A stretch of 64,000 nt of DNA from Mycolicibacterium aichiense (GCF_010726245.1 NZ_AP022561.1:2914001-2978000); one strand, 5' to 3'; shown: positions 42,210 through 50,952, numbered from the stretch's first letter. Numbers and translations are program-made. The notes: generated by a model not told the origin, from the sequence alone.

Positions 42210-42689
42210 TCACTTCGGGGGTCGTGACACGCACTGCGCCGAGTACAGCTCCACGCCCAGCTTGTCCATCAGCTCCAGCTGCGTCTCGAGGTAATCGATG
42301 TGGTGCTCCTCATCGGCCACGATCTCCTCGAAGAGGTTGGCCGTGGTGGAGTCCAGCTTCTCGCGGCACACGATGATGGCCGGCTTGAGCCTCGCGACCA
42401 CCTCGTACTCGATGGCCAGGTCGCTCTCGAACTGCTCGCGCAGGGTCTGCCCGACGCGCAGCGAGCCGAGCCGCTGATAGTTGGGCAGGCCGTCGAGCAG
42501 CAGAATGCGGTCGGTGATGGCCTCGGCGTGGCGCATCTCGTCGAAGGATTCGTCGCGGGTGTGCTTGGCCAGCTCGGTGAAGCCCCAGTTGTCCTGCATC
42601 TTGGAGTGCAGGAAGTACTGGTTGATGGCGGTCAGTTCGCTGGTCAGCTGCTCATTGAGCAAGCGAAGAACTTCCGGATCACCTTGCAT
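42210..42689 (-). CDS. bfrA: Bacterioferritin BfrA
   Basis: A 159-residue four-helix ferritin subunit of the heme-containing type, closely like BfrA (Rv1876). Ferroxidase ligands are seen in SELTAINQYF, DESFDEMRHAE and IVADEEHHIDYLE; Met52 in DEMRH is the heme ligand. It stores iron as a 24-mer. It is divergent from bfd, with an iron box between them. IdeR is known to activate bfrA in M. tuberculosis. Confidence 0.95.
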   Translation of the reverse strand: MQGDPEVLRLLNEQLTSELTAINQYFLHSKMQDNWGFTELAKHTRDESFDEMRHAEAITDRILLLDGLPNYQRLGSLRVGQTLREQFESDLAIEYEVVARLKPAIIVCREKLDSTTANLFEEIVADEEHHIDYLETQLELMDKLGVELYSAQCVSRPPK

Positions 42690-42786
42690 GACGTCTCCCC
42701 AATTTGGCTGCGGAGATCACCCTAGTGCAACGACATCGCCGGTTTCGGTCAGCTGAATGGGACGGCATGTTGTAGGGGTACCTAAC

Positions 42787-42805
42787 TAAGGTTAGTCTCG
42801 GCTAA
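42787..42805. promoter_or_regulatory. IdeR-type iron box
   Basis: TAAGGTTAGTCTCGGCTAA matches 15 of 19 positions of the iron-box consensus TWAGGTTAGSCTWACCTWA, with one perfect half. It lies between bfrA (start 42689) and bfd (start 42851), 45 bp before bfd. Position suggests repression of bfd, and perhaps activation of bfrA, when iron is plentiful. Confidence 0.65.
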
Positions 42806-42850
42806 TATGACCGGTGTGCGACGCCGCCCTGTGACGAGAGTGAATCGCTG

Positions 42851-43036
42851 ATGTACGTGTGCCTCTGCGCAGGAGCGACCAGCGCCACGGTCACCGAGGC
42901 TGTTGCCCGCGGAGCGTGCACGTCCAAGCAGGTCGCCGCGGCGTGCGGCGCGGGAGGTGACTGCGGCCGGTGCCGTCGCACCGTGCGGGCCATCATCGAA
43001 CAGCACTTCGCCGCCAGTACGGCGCGAGCGAGCTGA
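42851..43036 (+). CDS. bfd: Bacterioferritin-associated ferredoxin (Bfd)
   Basis: A 61-residue [2Fe-2S] protein with the Bfd pattern MYVCLCAGATSATV (Cys4, Cys6) and CGAGGDCGRC (Cys32, Cys38, Cys41). Bfd reduces the ferritin core so that iron is released. The C-terminal RTVRAIIEQHF is typical. It is divergent from bfrA, and an iron box lies upstream. It ends 1 bp before the convergent enoyl-CoA hydratase gene. Confidence 0.92.
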   Translation: MYVCLCAGATSATVTEAVARGACTSKQVAAACGAGGDCGRCRRTVRAIIEQHFAASTARAS

Positions 43037-43037
43037 C

Positions 43038-43793
43038 TCAGGACTTTCCGCGGTGGAAATCCGCCAGCGCCTCGGCGTTGGCCGCAGCACCCATCAACTT
43101 CTCGAACAGGGCGTTCTCCCGCGCGGTGGCGTCGGCGATGCCCTGCCGGAACGGCGCGACCATGGTCTGCTTCACGGCCATCAGGCTCGAAATAGGCCGG
43201 GAGGCAAGCACTTCGGCGTGCTTTCGAGCGTCGGCGATCAGATCGTCGGGCTCACTGACCCGCCAGACCAGACCCATCCGCAGCGCTTCAGCGGCGTCCA
43301 CCCACTCCGAGGACATCAGCAGCCACGCCGCGTTCTGCCGACCGATCAACTGCGGCAACAGGTATGACGACGCCGCCTCCGGAGCTACCCCCAGACTGGT
43401 GAAGGGGCATTTCAGCCGCGCTGTCGACGACATGAACGCCAGGTCGGCATAACCCAGAATCGTGGTGCCGATACCCAGGCCGACTCCGTTGACCGCGCAG
43501 ATCAGCGGCTTGGGGAATTGGCTCAGCGCGGTGATCAGGCCGGGGAATCCGTGTGTGCCCTGGACGAAGTCGGGATTGGTGATGCGCTCCTGCATGTCGC
43601 CAAGGTCCTGGCCGGCGCTGAAGGCGCGGCCCGCTCCGGTGATCATGACGACGGCAACCTCGGGATCGTCGGCGGCGGCGAGTAGCGCCTCGGCGGTGGC
43701 GTCGTAGAGGGCCTCGTTGAAGGCATTGAGAGCGTCCGGGCGATTGAGGGTGATCGTGCGGACCCGGTTCTCGTCGTCGATGAGCAGCGTCAC
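43038..43793 (-). CDS. Enoyl-CoA hydratase/isomerase family protein
   Basis: A 251-residue crotonase-fold enzyme from GTG 43793; ATG-equivalent starts further upstream add nine residues. Seen: FSAGQDLGDM (oxyanion loop 1), ICAVNGVGLGIGTTILGYADLAF, and LGVAPEAASSYLLPQLIG with a catalytic-type Glu. The SAGQDL and PEAASS signatures point to a hydratase or 2,3-dehydroadipyl/phenylacetate-type isomerase. It is a stand-alone gene convergent with bfd. Confidence 0.82.
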   Translation of the reverse strand: MTLLIDDENRVRTITLNRPDALNAFNEALYDATAEALLAAADDPEVAVVMITGAGRAFSAGQDLGDMQERITNPDFVQGTHGFPGLITALSQFPKPLICAVNGVGLGIGTTILGYADLAFMSSTARLKCPFTSLGVAPEAASSYLLPQLIGRQNAAWLLMSSEWVDAAEALRMGLVWRVSEPDDLIADARKHAEVLASRPISSLMAVKQTMVAPFRQGIADATARENALFEKLMGAAANAEALADFHRGKS

Positions 43794-43853
43794 GCGGCAC
43801 ACCCTAACGGTGGGGCACACCGAGGCGGGTAGCCACAGCCCGGCAGGTGAGAC

Positions 43854-45173
43854 CTAGCTACCCAGCAGTCGTTCTGGGTGGTGGCAGTCGTTGACGCCGC
43901 CGCGCAGCATGGGTAGCTGTGGTGGGGGGATCCATTCGGTGTTGCCGTTGGCGAGTTTTCGGGTTTTCCAGCCGTGGTCGAGGAGTCGGTGATCGGCTCG
44001 GCAGGCCAGGGTGAGGGTGTCGATGTTGGTCAGCCCGCCCTGGGCCCATTCGTCGACGTGGTGGACCTCGGTGAGATAGCCCGGTGCGTCACATCCCGGG
44101 CGGGTGCAACCGCGTTCCTTGCTGTGCAACATGATCCGCTGATCAGGTGTGGCGATGCGTTTGGTGCGGCCCAGCCATAACGCCTGCCCGCGCACCCCGT
44201 CGAACAGGGCGAGGTAGTGGTAGGCGTGGCTGGCCATCCGGATGACGTCGGGGATGGGTAGCAGGGTTCCGGTGGCGGTGACCGCATGCCCGGTCTTGGC
44301 CTGCAGGTCCTGCAGGGTGGCCGAGACGATCACCGTGACGGGTAACCCGTTGTGCTGACCGAGTTTCGGGTCCCCGAGCTGCCCGCGCACCAGTGCGGTC
44401 AACGCATCATGCTGGCGTTGGGCGTGGCTGCGCAGGTCGCGGTCGGCCACGTCCTCGGATGGTGTGAGGGTGGGGGTCTGGTCGGCGGGGTTGCACACCC
44501 CGGGTGCGGCGAACTTGGTGAACCACCCATCGAGCAGCGCCCGCAACTCCGGCGTGGCGATCAGCCGGCCCACACTCATCCCGTCGACTTGTTGCCCACC
44601 GCACCAGACGAAGCCGCGTTTGCGGGCGCGGTCGTCATCGGAGAACGTCCCGTCGGGGTTGAGGTGCAGTGCGAGCCGGTGGGCGATCTTGTCCAACTGA
44701 TCGGGCCGCATCGTCTGGGCGTGCTCGGCCAGTGTGCGTTCGGCCCTCTCGACCTCCACCGTCGGGACATGATCGGGCAAGTCACGGAAGAATTTCTGGA
44801 TCACCCGCAGATGCTCGCCATCCAATTTCCCGTCATGCCAGGCCTTAGAGGTCTCGGGCAGCAGCGGCGGCAGAGGCTCACCGGTCAACGCCCGCCGCGG
44901 CCGGAGTTGCTCGGCATCTCGGATCCGGCGTTTGGCCTCCCGCGGGCTGATCCGCAGCACATCGGCCAGGGTGATCGGTACCGGCGGGCAGCCCTCGACG
45001 TGTTCCAGCCGAGAGATCAATGCGTGAGAGACCGCGACCTGCTGGCGGAGCAGGCTCTCGCACTCCTCGAGCACGACAAACCGATCAGCAGGGGAAAGTT
45101 CATCGAAATCGACCGCAGCCAAGGACTCGAGATATCGATCCCGGGCCTCGCGCATAACGTCGACCACACTCAC
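43854..45173 (-). CDS. DUF222-HNH endonuclease protein (REP13E12 family)
   Basis: A 439-residue protein with an N-terminal DUF222 (13E12) domain and a C-terminal HNH domain (CTRPGCDAPGYLTEVHHVDEWAQGGLTNIDTLTL with the His pair and Asn). Copies occur in many mycobacterial genomes, and 13E12 repeats serve as attachment sites for the phiRv1 prophage. GTG 45173 gives MSVVDVMREARD. A near-perfect mycobacterial SOS box lies four bases upstream. It is probably a DNA-damage-induced nuclease of unknown role. Confidence 0.88.
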   Translation of the reverse strand: MSVVDVMREARDRYLESLAAVDFDELSPADRFVVLEECESLLRQQVAVSHALISRLEHVEGCPPVPITLADVLRISPREAKRRIRDAEQLRPRRALTGEPLPPLLPETSKAWHDGKLDGEHLRVIQKFFRDLPDHVPTVEVERAERTLAEHAQTMRPDQLDKIAHRLALHLNPDGTFSDDDRARKRGFVWCGGQQVDGMSVGRLIATPELRALLDGWFTKFAAPGVCNPADQTPTLTPSEDVADRDLRSHAQRQHDALTALVRGQLGDPKLGQHNGLPVTVIVSATLQDLQAKTGHAVTATGTLLPIPDVIRMASHAYHYLALFDGVRGQALWLGRTKRIATPDQRIMLHSKERGCTRPGCDAPGYLTEVHHVDEWAQGGLTNIDTLTLACRADHRLLDHGWKTRKLANGNTEWIPPPQLPMLRGGVNDCHHPERLLGS

Positions 45174-45176
45174 ACT

Positions 45177-45192
45177 TCGAACACTAGTGCGA
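45177..45192 (-). promoter_or_regulatory. LexA (SOS) box
   Basis: TCGAACACTAGTGCGA matches TCGAAC-N4-GTTCGA with a single mismatch (GTGCGA). It lies immediately upstream of the DUF222-HNH start codon at 45173. LexA boxes of this type precede 13E12 genes in M. tuberculosis, so the gene should be induced by DNA damage. Confidence 0.75.
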
Positions 45193-45259
45193 ATCACCGA
45201 CAAAAATGGTTGCCGGCAGCGAACCTGGGGATGACCGCGGATCTGGGGATAAACCCAGG

Positions 45260-45703
45260 TCAGCCGTTGGAGTACACCCGGGTCGGCGCCACCAGCACCA
45301 CGACGCGGCCCTGCTCGACCATCGTCCGGTCGTACTCGGCCCAATTGTCGTGCGTGCCACCGCAGGCGGTGAACACCTCGCGCAGCAGCAGCCGCAGCTG
45401 GTCCGCGGACGCCAGCCATGCAGGCTGGTCGTCGGGACCGGCGAGTTCGGCCCGGCCCTCCACCGACGCCCACTGCCAGCCGTCGCGGAACGTCAACGTC
45501 ACCGCGGGCCGGGCCCGCAGGTTCGCCAGCTTGACCCGGCCATAGGTCACGAAGCCCAGTACTGGTTCACCGGTGGCCGGGTGCGCGACGATCCCCGCGT
45601 TCACCAATGACGCCTGAATGGTGTTGTCGGCGCGCAGTGTCGCGACCACCGCGAGGCCCCGGTCGGCCTGGGCCAGCGTGACCGCCTCGTCCAGCGTGGT
45701 CAT
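45260..45703 (-). CDS. PNPOx-fold, F420-type flavin/deazaflavin reductase (Rv1875-like)
   Basis: A 147-residue split-barrel protein of the pyridoxamine-phosphate-oxidase superfamily, same length as Rv1875. It shows VATLRADNTIQASLVNAG, GFVTYGRVKLANLRARPAVTLTF and a C-terminal VVVLVAPTRVYSNG. Mycobacterial members usually bind F420 or heme. Its ATG (45701-45703) overlaps the stop of the EthD gene (ATGA), so they are translationally coupled. Confidence 0.8.
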   Translation of the reverse strand: MTTLDEAVTLAQADRGLAVVATLRADNTIQASLVNAGIVAHPATGEPVLGFVTYGRVKLANLRARPAVTLTFRDGWQWASVEGRAELAGPDDQPAWLASADQLRLLLREVFTACGGTHDNWAEYDRTMVEQGRVVVLVAPTRVYSNG

Positions 45704-46401
45704 GCCGAGAACGGGCTGCGAAAGTTGTAGCGGCTGGTGGGCACCGCGTCGATGTTCACGTTGGCGCCGAATGCCGCTGTGCTGGCGACCATCTGCTCCA
45801 TGCGGCTCTGCAGGTCGGCATCGTCGGCGGCGCCGAAGAACGCGTGCAGGCTCCTGACCGCCTCGATCGGGAAATGCTCCTCGACGATCGCATTGATCAC
45901 CGGGGCGTCCTCGGTGATCGCGCGCACCACATAGTTCTGCACGTAGGTGAACGTCGACTGGGTCGCGATCGCCACCGGCGTGTGGTTGCCGTGCCAGCGG
46001 GACAACCACGTGCGCTCGTCCATGTCGGCGGGACGCCGCAGCAGCGCCATGTTGGCCAGCCCCGGCGACCGCTCTCCGGGCGGGGTCGACGGCGGCGGCA
46101 GCGGCGCGGACTCCGTCACCAAGTAGGCGGCGATCTCCTCGGCGTAGTGACCGAGCAGCTCCAGCGCCATCAACATCTGGTCGCCGTAGTACTGCTGAGT
46201 CCACACACTGACCAGCGCCTGCACCGGCGGGTCCAACACCGTCAGGGTCATCATCGAATCGCGAACGTCGCGGTCGCGGACGTTGATCGTCAGGCCGGGC
46301 AGACCGAGCGCGAGCAGTTCCTCCGCGACCGGACCCCGCAGTTGTTCGGCCCACTCGTCGTCGGCCGCACTGGTGCGCAGCGTGACTATCACCTTCTCCA
46401 T
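45700..46401 (-). CDS. EthD-domain protein (Rv1874-like)
   Basis: A 233-residue protein with two ferredoxin-like EthD segments. Seen: VSVWTQQYYGDQ in the first half, and MDERTWLSRWHGNHTPVAI followed by FTYVQNYVVRAI in the second, the hallmark pattern of EthD dimeric alpha-beta barrels. Rv1874 precedes Rv1875 in M. tuberculosis in the same way. EthD is needed for ether degradation in Rhodococcus; the role here is unknown. Confidence 0.8.
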   Translation of the reverse strand: MEKVIVTLRTSAADDEWAEQLRGPVAEELLALGLPGLTINVRDRDVRDSMMTLTVLDPPVQALVSVWTQQYYGDQMLMALELLGHYAEEIAAYLVTESAPLPPPSTPPGERSPGLANMALLRRPADMDERTWLSRWHGNHTPVAIATQSTFTYVQNYVVRAITEDAPVINAIVEEHFPIEAVRSLHAFFGAADDADLQSRMEQMVASTAAFGANVNIDAVPTSRYNFRSPFSA

Positions 46402-46419
46402 GGCGCGAACCTACCTCAG

Positions 46420-47043
46420 TCAGTCGCGCAGCCAGCGCGGAGTGATGAAGACGCCCTCGGCCTCCACTGTGATGCCCTCGGCGTCGGAAATATGGCCGGA
46501 GACAAAGGTTTTCACGCCGTCGACGCGGGTGATCTGCGCTTCCGCGTGCAGCGGCCCGAGTGGGCAGGCGCGCAGGTACCGCACGGTGATGCTGCCGGTG
46601 AAGCGGGGTTTGGCGTCGGGGCTGGCCGCCTCGCCGAGCACATGATCCAGAATCAGCGCCGACACTCCCCCGTGCACATGTCCGGGCGGGCCTTCGTAGG
46701 CGGCACCGAGGTGGAAGTCGGCCCAGCGCCGGTCATCCTCATCGCGGTGAATGACCAGCGGCGGGGCGGTCGGGTTGCGTAGACCGATGACGGCATTGCC
46801 CCAACTGATGCTCCGCCCCGACGGGGTCCTTTTTACCCCGAATGCGCCGTCGATCTGCTTGCTCCGCAATCGGGCGGTCGCCGCGTCGATGTCGGCCTTC
46901 ACCGCGGCGACGGTCTCGGCGTCCACCTCGGTGCGGATCGTCGCGTCGACCAGCGCACGCACCGAGACGGCCAGCGGCTCGTAGATCGCCCGCAGCCGTT
47001 CGATGTCCTCGGCAGACAGGTCCTCGACGGTGAACTCCAGCAC
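46420..47043 (-). CDS. PaaI-type hotdog thioesterase
   Basis: A 207-residue protein whose C-terminal half is a hotdog domain with the helix motif GHVHGGVSALILDHVLG. This contains the conserved Gly-Gly and an Asp at the usual catalytic site, followed by TGSITVRYLRACPLG. It should hydrolyse acyl-CoA thioesters. It lies 18 bp upstream of the EthD gene, so the three form an operon (thioesterase-EthD-PNPOx). Confidence 0.82.
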   Translation of the reverse strand: MLEFTVEDLSAEDIERLRAIYEPLAVSVRALVDATIRTEVDAETVAAVKADIDAATARLRSKQIDGAFGVKRTPSGRSISWGNAVIGLRNPTAPPLVIHRDEDDRRWADFHLGAAYEGPPGHVHGGVSALILDHVLGEAASPDAKPRFTGSITVRYLRACPLGPLHAEAQITRVDGVKTFVSGHISDAEGITVEAEGVFITPRWLRD

Positions 47044-47195
47044 CTCAGCACTAGAACATGGCGCCGGTGTGCTGTCGAACCAAGGTCTCGCCGCGCACTA
47101 ACACAAACGACACACAACTGACCCCTGGTTGGAACGCTGGCGTCGAGAATCACCAGGTAGCGCTCGATGTCCCGACGCGCCAGAAAGGCATGCCG

Positions 47196-48779
47196 ATGAG
47201 CACCGACGTCACCGAGCCCGCGACACCGTCGAGCGAGCTGAAGATCCCGTGGTGGACCCGCGGCGATCTCAACGCCTTCTTCGGGCTCGGATTCAACATC
47301 CTGGTCAACGTCCTCACCCTGACCACGCTGATGATCGGGGTCGTCAAGCTCCCAGCCGACGACGTGCTGGGCACTGTGCTGCCCGCGCTCGGCGTTGCCC
47401 TCGTGCTGGGCAACCTCTACTACACGTTCCTGGCCCGGCGGCTGGCCCGGCGGGAGAACCGCACCGACGTCACCGCCCTGCCGTACGGGCCCAGCGTCCC
47501 GCACATGTTCATCGTGGTCTTCGTCGTGATGCTGCCGGTGTACCTGGCCACCAAGGATCCGATCGAGGCCTGGAAGTCAGGGCTGGCCTGGGCGTTCATG
47601 ATCGGCGTCATCGTCATCATCGGCGGGTTCGTCGGCCCCTACATCCGCAAGCTCACCCCGCGCGCGGCCATGCTGGGCACCCTGGCCGGCATCTCGATCA
47701 CGTTCATCTCGATGCGCCCGGCCGCGCAGATGTGGGAGGCCGCCTGGATCGGCCTGCCGGTGCTGGCGATCATCCTGATCGGCTTCTTCACCGACGTGAA
47801 GCTGCCCGGCAACATCCCCGTCGGTCTGGTGGCATTGCTCGTCGGCACTGCGATCGGCTGGATCGGCGGGTTCATGTCGGCACCCGATGTCAGCCAGGCC
47901 GTCTCCGACATCGCGATCGGCATCCCCGACCTGCGGCTCGATCTGTTGGGCTCGGGCCTGGCGCATCTGGCTCCGCTGCTGGGCACCGCAATCCCGTTGG
48001 GCGTCTACAACTTCACCGAGGCGATGAGCAACGTGGAGAGCGCCGCGGCCGCCGGTGACAACTACAACCTTCGCAGCGTGCTGCTGGCCGACGGCGCCGG
48101 CGCGGTGATCGGTTCGGCGTTCGGCTCGCCGTTCCCGCCGGCGGTCTACATCGGCCACCCCGGCTGGAAGGACGCCGGCGGCCGGGCGGGCTACTCGCTG
48201 GCCAGCGGCGTGGTCATCGGCGTGCTCTGCTTCCTCGGATTGTTCGGGGTGCTGGCCGCACTGCTGCCGGTGCCTGCGATCGTGCCGATCCTGCTCTACA
48301 TCGGTCTGCTGATCGGCGCCCAGGCCTTCCAGGCCGTGCCGCGCCTGCACGCGGTGGCAGTCGTCGCGGCGTTGCTGCCCAACCTCGCCCAATGGGCCAG
48401 CGGACTGATCGACAACGCGCTGAACGCCGCCGGAACGTCGGCGGCCAAGGTCGGCATGGACGCCCTCGGCGGCGCCGGCGTGGTCTACGACGGACTGCAG
48501 ACGCTCGGCGAGGGCGCCATCCTGGTCGGCCTGCTGCTGGGCACCATGGTGACGTTCATCCTGGAGAAGAAGTTCCGCTACGCCGCTCTGGCGTCGGTGG
48601 TGGCCGCGGCACTGTCGTTCGTCGGCCTGATCCATGCGCCCGAGATCGCGTGGGCCGCCAATCCTCAAGTGGCGCTGGGCTATCTGTTCTTCGCGGTGGT
48701 GTGCCTGCTGTATTCGCTGCTACCCGCAGCCAAGGAGCCGGTGACCGTCGACGAGTCCGACATCGTCGCCGGGCACTGA
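47196..48779 (+). CDS. NCS2-like nucleobase/xanthine permease family protein
   Basis: A 527-residue membrane protein with about 12-14 transmembrane segments. The N-terminal WWTRGDLNAFFGLGFNILVNVLTL and the central PLGVYNFTEAMSNVESAAAAGDNYN with the FTEAMxNVE signature resemble the purine/pyrimidine permease fold (AzgA/NCS2 type). The start is ATG 47196 with AAAGG seven bases upstream; ATG 47190 is too close to the same site. No nucleobase genes are adjacent, so the substrate is unknown. Confidence 0.78.
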   Translation: MSTDVTEPATPSSELKIPWWTRGDLNAFFGLGFNILVNVLTLTTLMIGVVKLPADDVLGTVLPALGVALVLGNLYYTFLARRLARRENRTDVTALPYGPSVPHMFIVVFVVMLPVYLATKDPIEAWKSGLAWAFMIGVIVIIGGFVGPYIRKLTPRAAMLGTLAGISITFISMRPAAQMWEAAWIGLPVLAIILIGFFTDVKLPGNIPVGLVALLVGTAIGWIGGFMSAPDVSQAVSDIAIGIPDLRLDLLGSGLAHLAPLLGTAIPLGVYNFTEAMSNVESAAAAGDNYNLRSVLLADGAGAVIGSAFGSPFPPAVYIGHPGWKDAGGRAGYSLASGVVIGVLCFLGLFGVLAALLPVPAIVPILLYIGLLIGAQAFQAVPRLHAVAVVAALLPNLAQWASGLIDNALNAAGTSAAKVGMDALGGAGVVYDGLQTLGEGAILVGLLLGTMVTFILEKKFRYAALASVVAAALSFVGLIHAPEIAWAANPQVALGYLFFAVVCLLYSLLPAAKEPVTVDESDIVAGH

Positions 48780-49059
48780 GTAGGCCGCTCGTCACCAGCT
48801 TCCGGTGCGGGGACAGACAGCAACACCGCCTTGAATTGCTGTAGACACCGAATGTCGACGATGTCGACATTCGGTTGATCGCTGCGAAGATGAACGGCGC
48901 GCCCGAAAGGCGCTCTCCCACTCTGACTGCCCGCATACTTACCAAGCGGTTTCGGCTCGGTGAACGGTCGTCGACGACCTCGTTCTTGGCGCACAGGAAA
49001 TTGCCAGATCTACTTACGCTATCGGCAATAAGCCGGAAAGTTCCTCGAGAAGGTGCGCC

Positions 49060-50952
49060 GTGGAATCACCATCGACCAGAGCACGTCTGACATCGGCCGT
49101 CTTCGCGACGGGACTGGGCCTCGCGATCGTGGCCTGCCCTTGGAACGCAGCGGCCGTCCCGGGCGACACCAACACGTCGGGCTCAGCGTCATCCGCACAC
49201 TCCGCACGCAAAGCGGGCCCCGCAAAGCCCGCCGCACGCAGTGAAGACGACGGGTCCGTATCCACCTCGGCGACGTCCGCGAAGCGCCCCGCGAGCACCC
49301 CACAATCGAACCGCCACGTCACCTCGTCGGGACGCGTTGGGATCGAAAAGCCCGCAGCGACGGCGGTTGGTCTCCCGACGGGCTTTGATGTGACCGCAGA
49401 GCCTACGAGTGTCCAACTTCCTGCCGAAACCGGCGGACCCGCGGCAGAATCCGACAACCAAACGCCGTCGGCAGCGTCCTTGGCAGCGGTACCCGTGATG
49501 GGCGTGGTATCACGTCTTTCGGCACTGGCCACCGGTCCCTCGCTGCCAGATCCGCCCGCCATTCCGCGACCACTGGAAGTGTTGGGCTGGGCGCTGTTTC
49601 GTCGCACGGAGATCTCGGCGCTGGGCACCACAACCCAGGGATTCGTCTTTAGGAACGAGAGCAGTGATTCGGTGACGTTCGTGGGCTACGGAACCACCGA
49701 ACGTCCAGAGAACGGCGGACCAGCGCCCGACACCGTCGTCGCGCCCAACCAAACGATCCGATTCGAAGTTGTCTACAACTTTCTGAAGACGACGCGAGTC
49801 CAAGCACTGTTCACGACAGCCGAGGGCAACACGGTCTTCACCGCCAACCTCACCGTGGGCCCGTTCAACGAGGCCTCATCCACCTGTGCGAGCGCCGGTG
49901 GCGGCCAGCGATGCGTAGCAGACGGAAAAAACCTCAGGTTCACCAATCCTTCGGCACCGAATCTCGCGGCCTTGCTCAACGCCGTGGATGCCACGCCGAC
50001 GCGTCCCGGTGATCAATTGCGCGGCGTCGTCGCGGGACTGCTGGGTACCACGACGCAGGGCTACACCATCTACAATCTCACCGGCAAACCGGTCACCGTG
50101 ATCGGTTACGGCACAACTGAACTCCCCGAGAACGGGTTGCCCAAGCCCGGCACCGTGATCCCGGTGGGGGGTACCGCCCGTACCGAGGTGATCTACAACT
50201 TCCTCCGAACGACGACGGTCGAGCCGGTGTTGCGAGTAGGGCCGGACGGAACGATATTCACCGCCGACCTGACTGTCGGGCCCTTCAACGGCGCGTCGTC
50301 GACATGCGGTGCGGTCGGCGGAAGCGAGCGCTGCTCGGCCGACGGGAAGACGGTGGTATTGGTGCAGGCGCCCGGCGCAAACACCGTCATCGGACCGGAC
50401 CAGGCCGCAACGCAGGCCAGAATCATCGAGGCGTTGTGCAAGGACGGCGGCATAGGGAAGTGCGAGTTCAAGCCGGAGACGGAGTCCGAGGGGCTCAGCG
50501 CACCCAAGAACGTGGCCAGTCCAATCATCAACAGGGGGCAGAACCCCATCAAGAGGACGCTCAAGCTCATCGATGTGCGCAGCCAGACCGATAGCCTCAA
50601 CATCACCGCCAAGGCGTCGTTCAGCAACTTGACGAAGACCATCAACGCCGAGATCCAGACTGCCTACGGGCACACGTGGACTTTCACCAAGACCTTCGAA
50701 GAAGACATCGAGGTGACCACGCCCCCGGGCTACACCACGACCGTCACCACCAGACAGCCCGTCTGGCAGGTGACGGGCACCTTCACGGTGATCGTCGACG
50801 ACAGCACGTTCACGCTGACGGGTGTTCAGTTCAACACCCCGATCAAACAGGACGACTTCGGCTCCTACGAAGTGACCGACACACCGAACGCCCCGACGAG
50901 GTCGCCGGTGCCGCGGTGGCTTTCGGCGGTGTTCGCGGCGCTCGGTCTCTGA
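49060..50952 (+). CDS. Exported protein with duplicated module and aerolysin/ETX-like C-terminal region
   Basis: A 630-residue protein starting at GTG 49060 with GAGAAGG upstream. A signal peptide ends near residue 32; IVAC at 23-26 could also be a lipobox. Residues 35-170 are Ser/Pro/Ala-rich and likely disordered. Two ~105-residue modules (189-295 and 329-434, 140 apart) share LGTTTQG, GYGTTE, PENG, VYNFL or IYNFL, TANLTVGPFN or TADLTVGPFN, and a Cys pair. Residues ~495-590 alternate Ser/Thr with hydrophobic residues, then EVTTPPGYTTTV and WQVTGTFTV, resembling the pore-forming module of aerolysin-type toxins. Function is inferred; no close family is known to me. Confidence 0.75.
   Translation: MESPSTRARLTSAVFATGLGLAIVACPWNAAAVPGDTNTSGSASSAHSARKAGPAKPAARSEDDGSVSTSATSAKRPASTPQSNRHVTSSGRVGIEKPAATAVGLPTGFDVTAEPTSVQLPAETGGPAAESDNQTPSAASLAAVPVMGVVSRLSALATGPSLPDPPAIPRPLEVLGWALFRRTEISALGTTTQGFVFRNESSDSVTFVGYGTTERPENGGPAPDTVVAPNQTIRFEVVYNFLKTTRVQALFTTAEGNTVFTANLTVGPFNEASSTCASAGGGQRCVADGKNLRFTNPSAPNLAALLNAVDATPTRPGDQLRGVVAGLLGTTTQGYTIYNLTGKPVTVIGYGTTELPENGLPKPGTVIPVGGTARTEVIYNFLRTTTVEPVLRVGPDGTIFTADLTVGPFNGASSTCGAVGGSERCSADGKTVVLVQAPGANTVIGPDQAATQARIIEALCKDGGIGKCEFKPETESEGLSAPKNVASPIINRGQNPIKRTLKLIDVRSQTDSLNITAKASFSNLTKTINAEIQTAYGHTWTFTKTFEEDIEVTTPPGYTTTVTTRQPVWQVTGTFTVIVDDSTFTLTGVQFNTPIKQDDFGSYEVTDTPNAPTRSPVPRWLSAVFAALGL
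49624..50361 (+). repeat. Internal duplication of a ~105-residue module
   Basis: Codons 189-295 and 329-434 encode two copies of one module at a constant offset of 140 residues. About half the positions are identical, including LGTTTQG, GYGTTE, PENG, YNFL, LTVGPFN, ASSTC and DGK, and both Cys (276/285 and 416/425). The copies have diverged enough that the duplication is old. Confidence 0.85.

Noticed and set aside
47050..47060. TAGAACA half-site before the thioesterase gene (start 47043)
   Set aside because: Only one KstR half-site is present; the second half (GTT) is missing, so I do not call it an operator.
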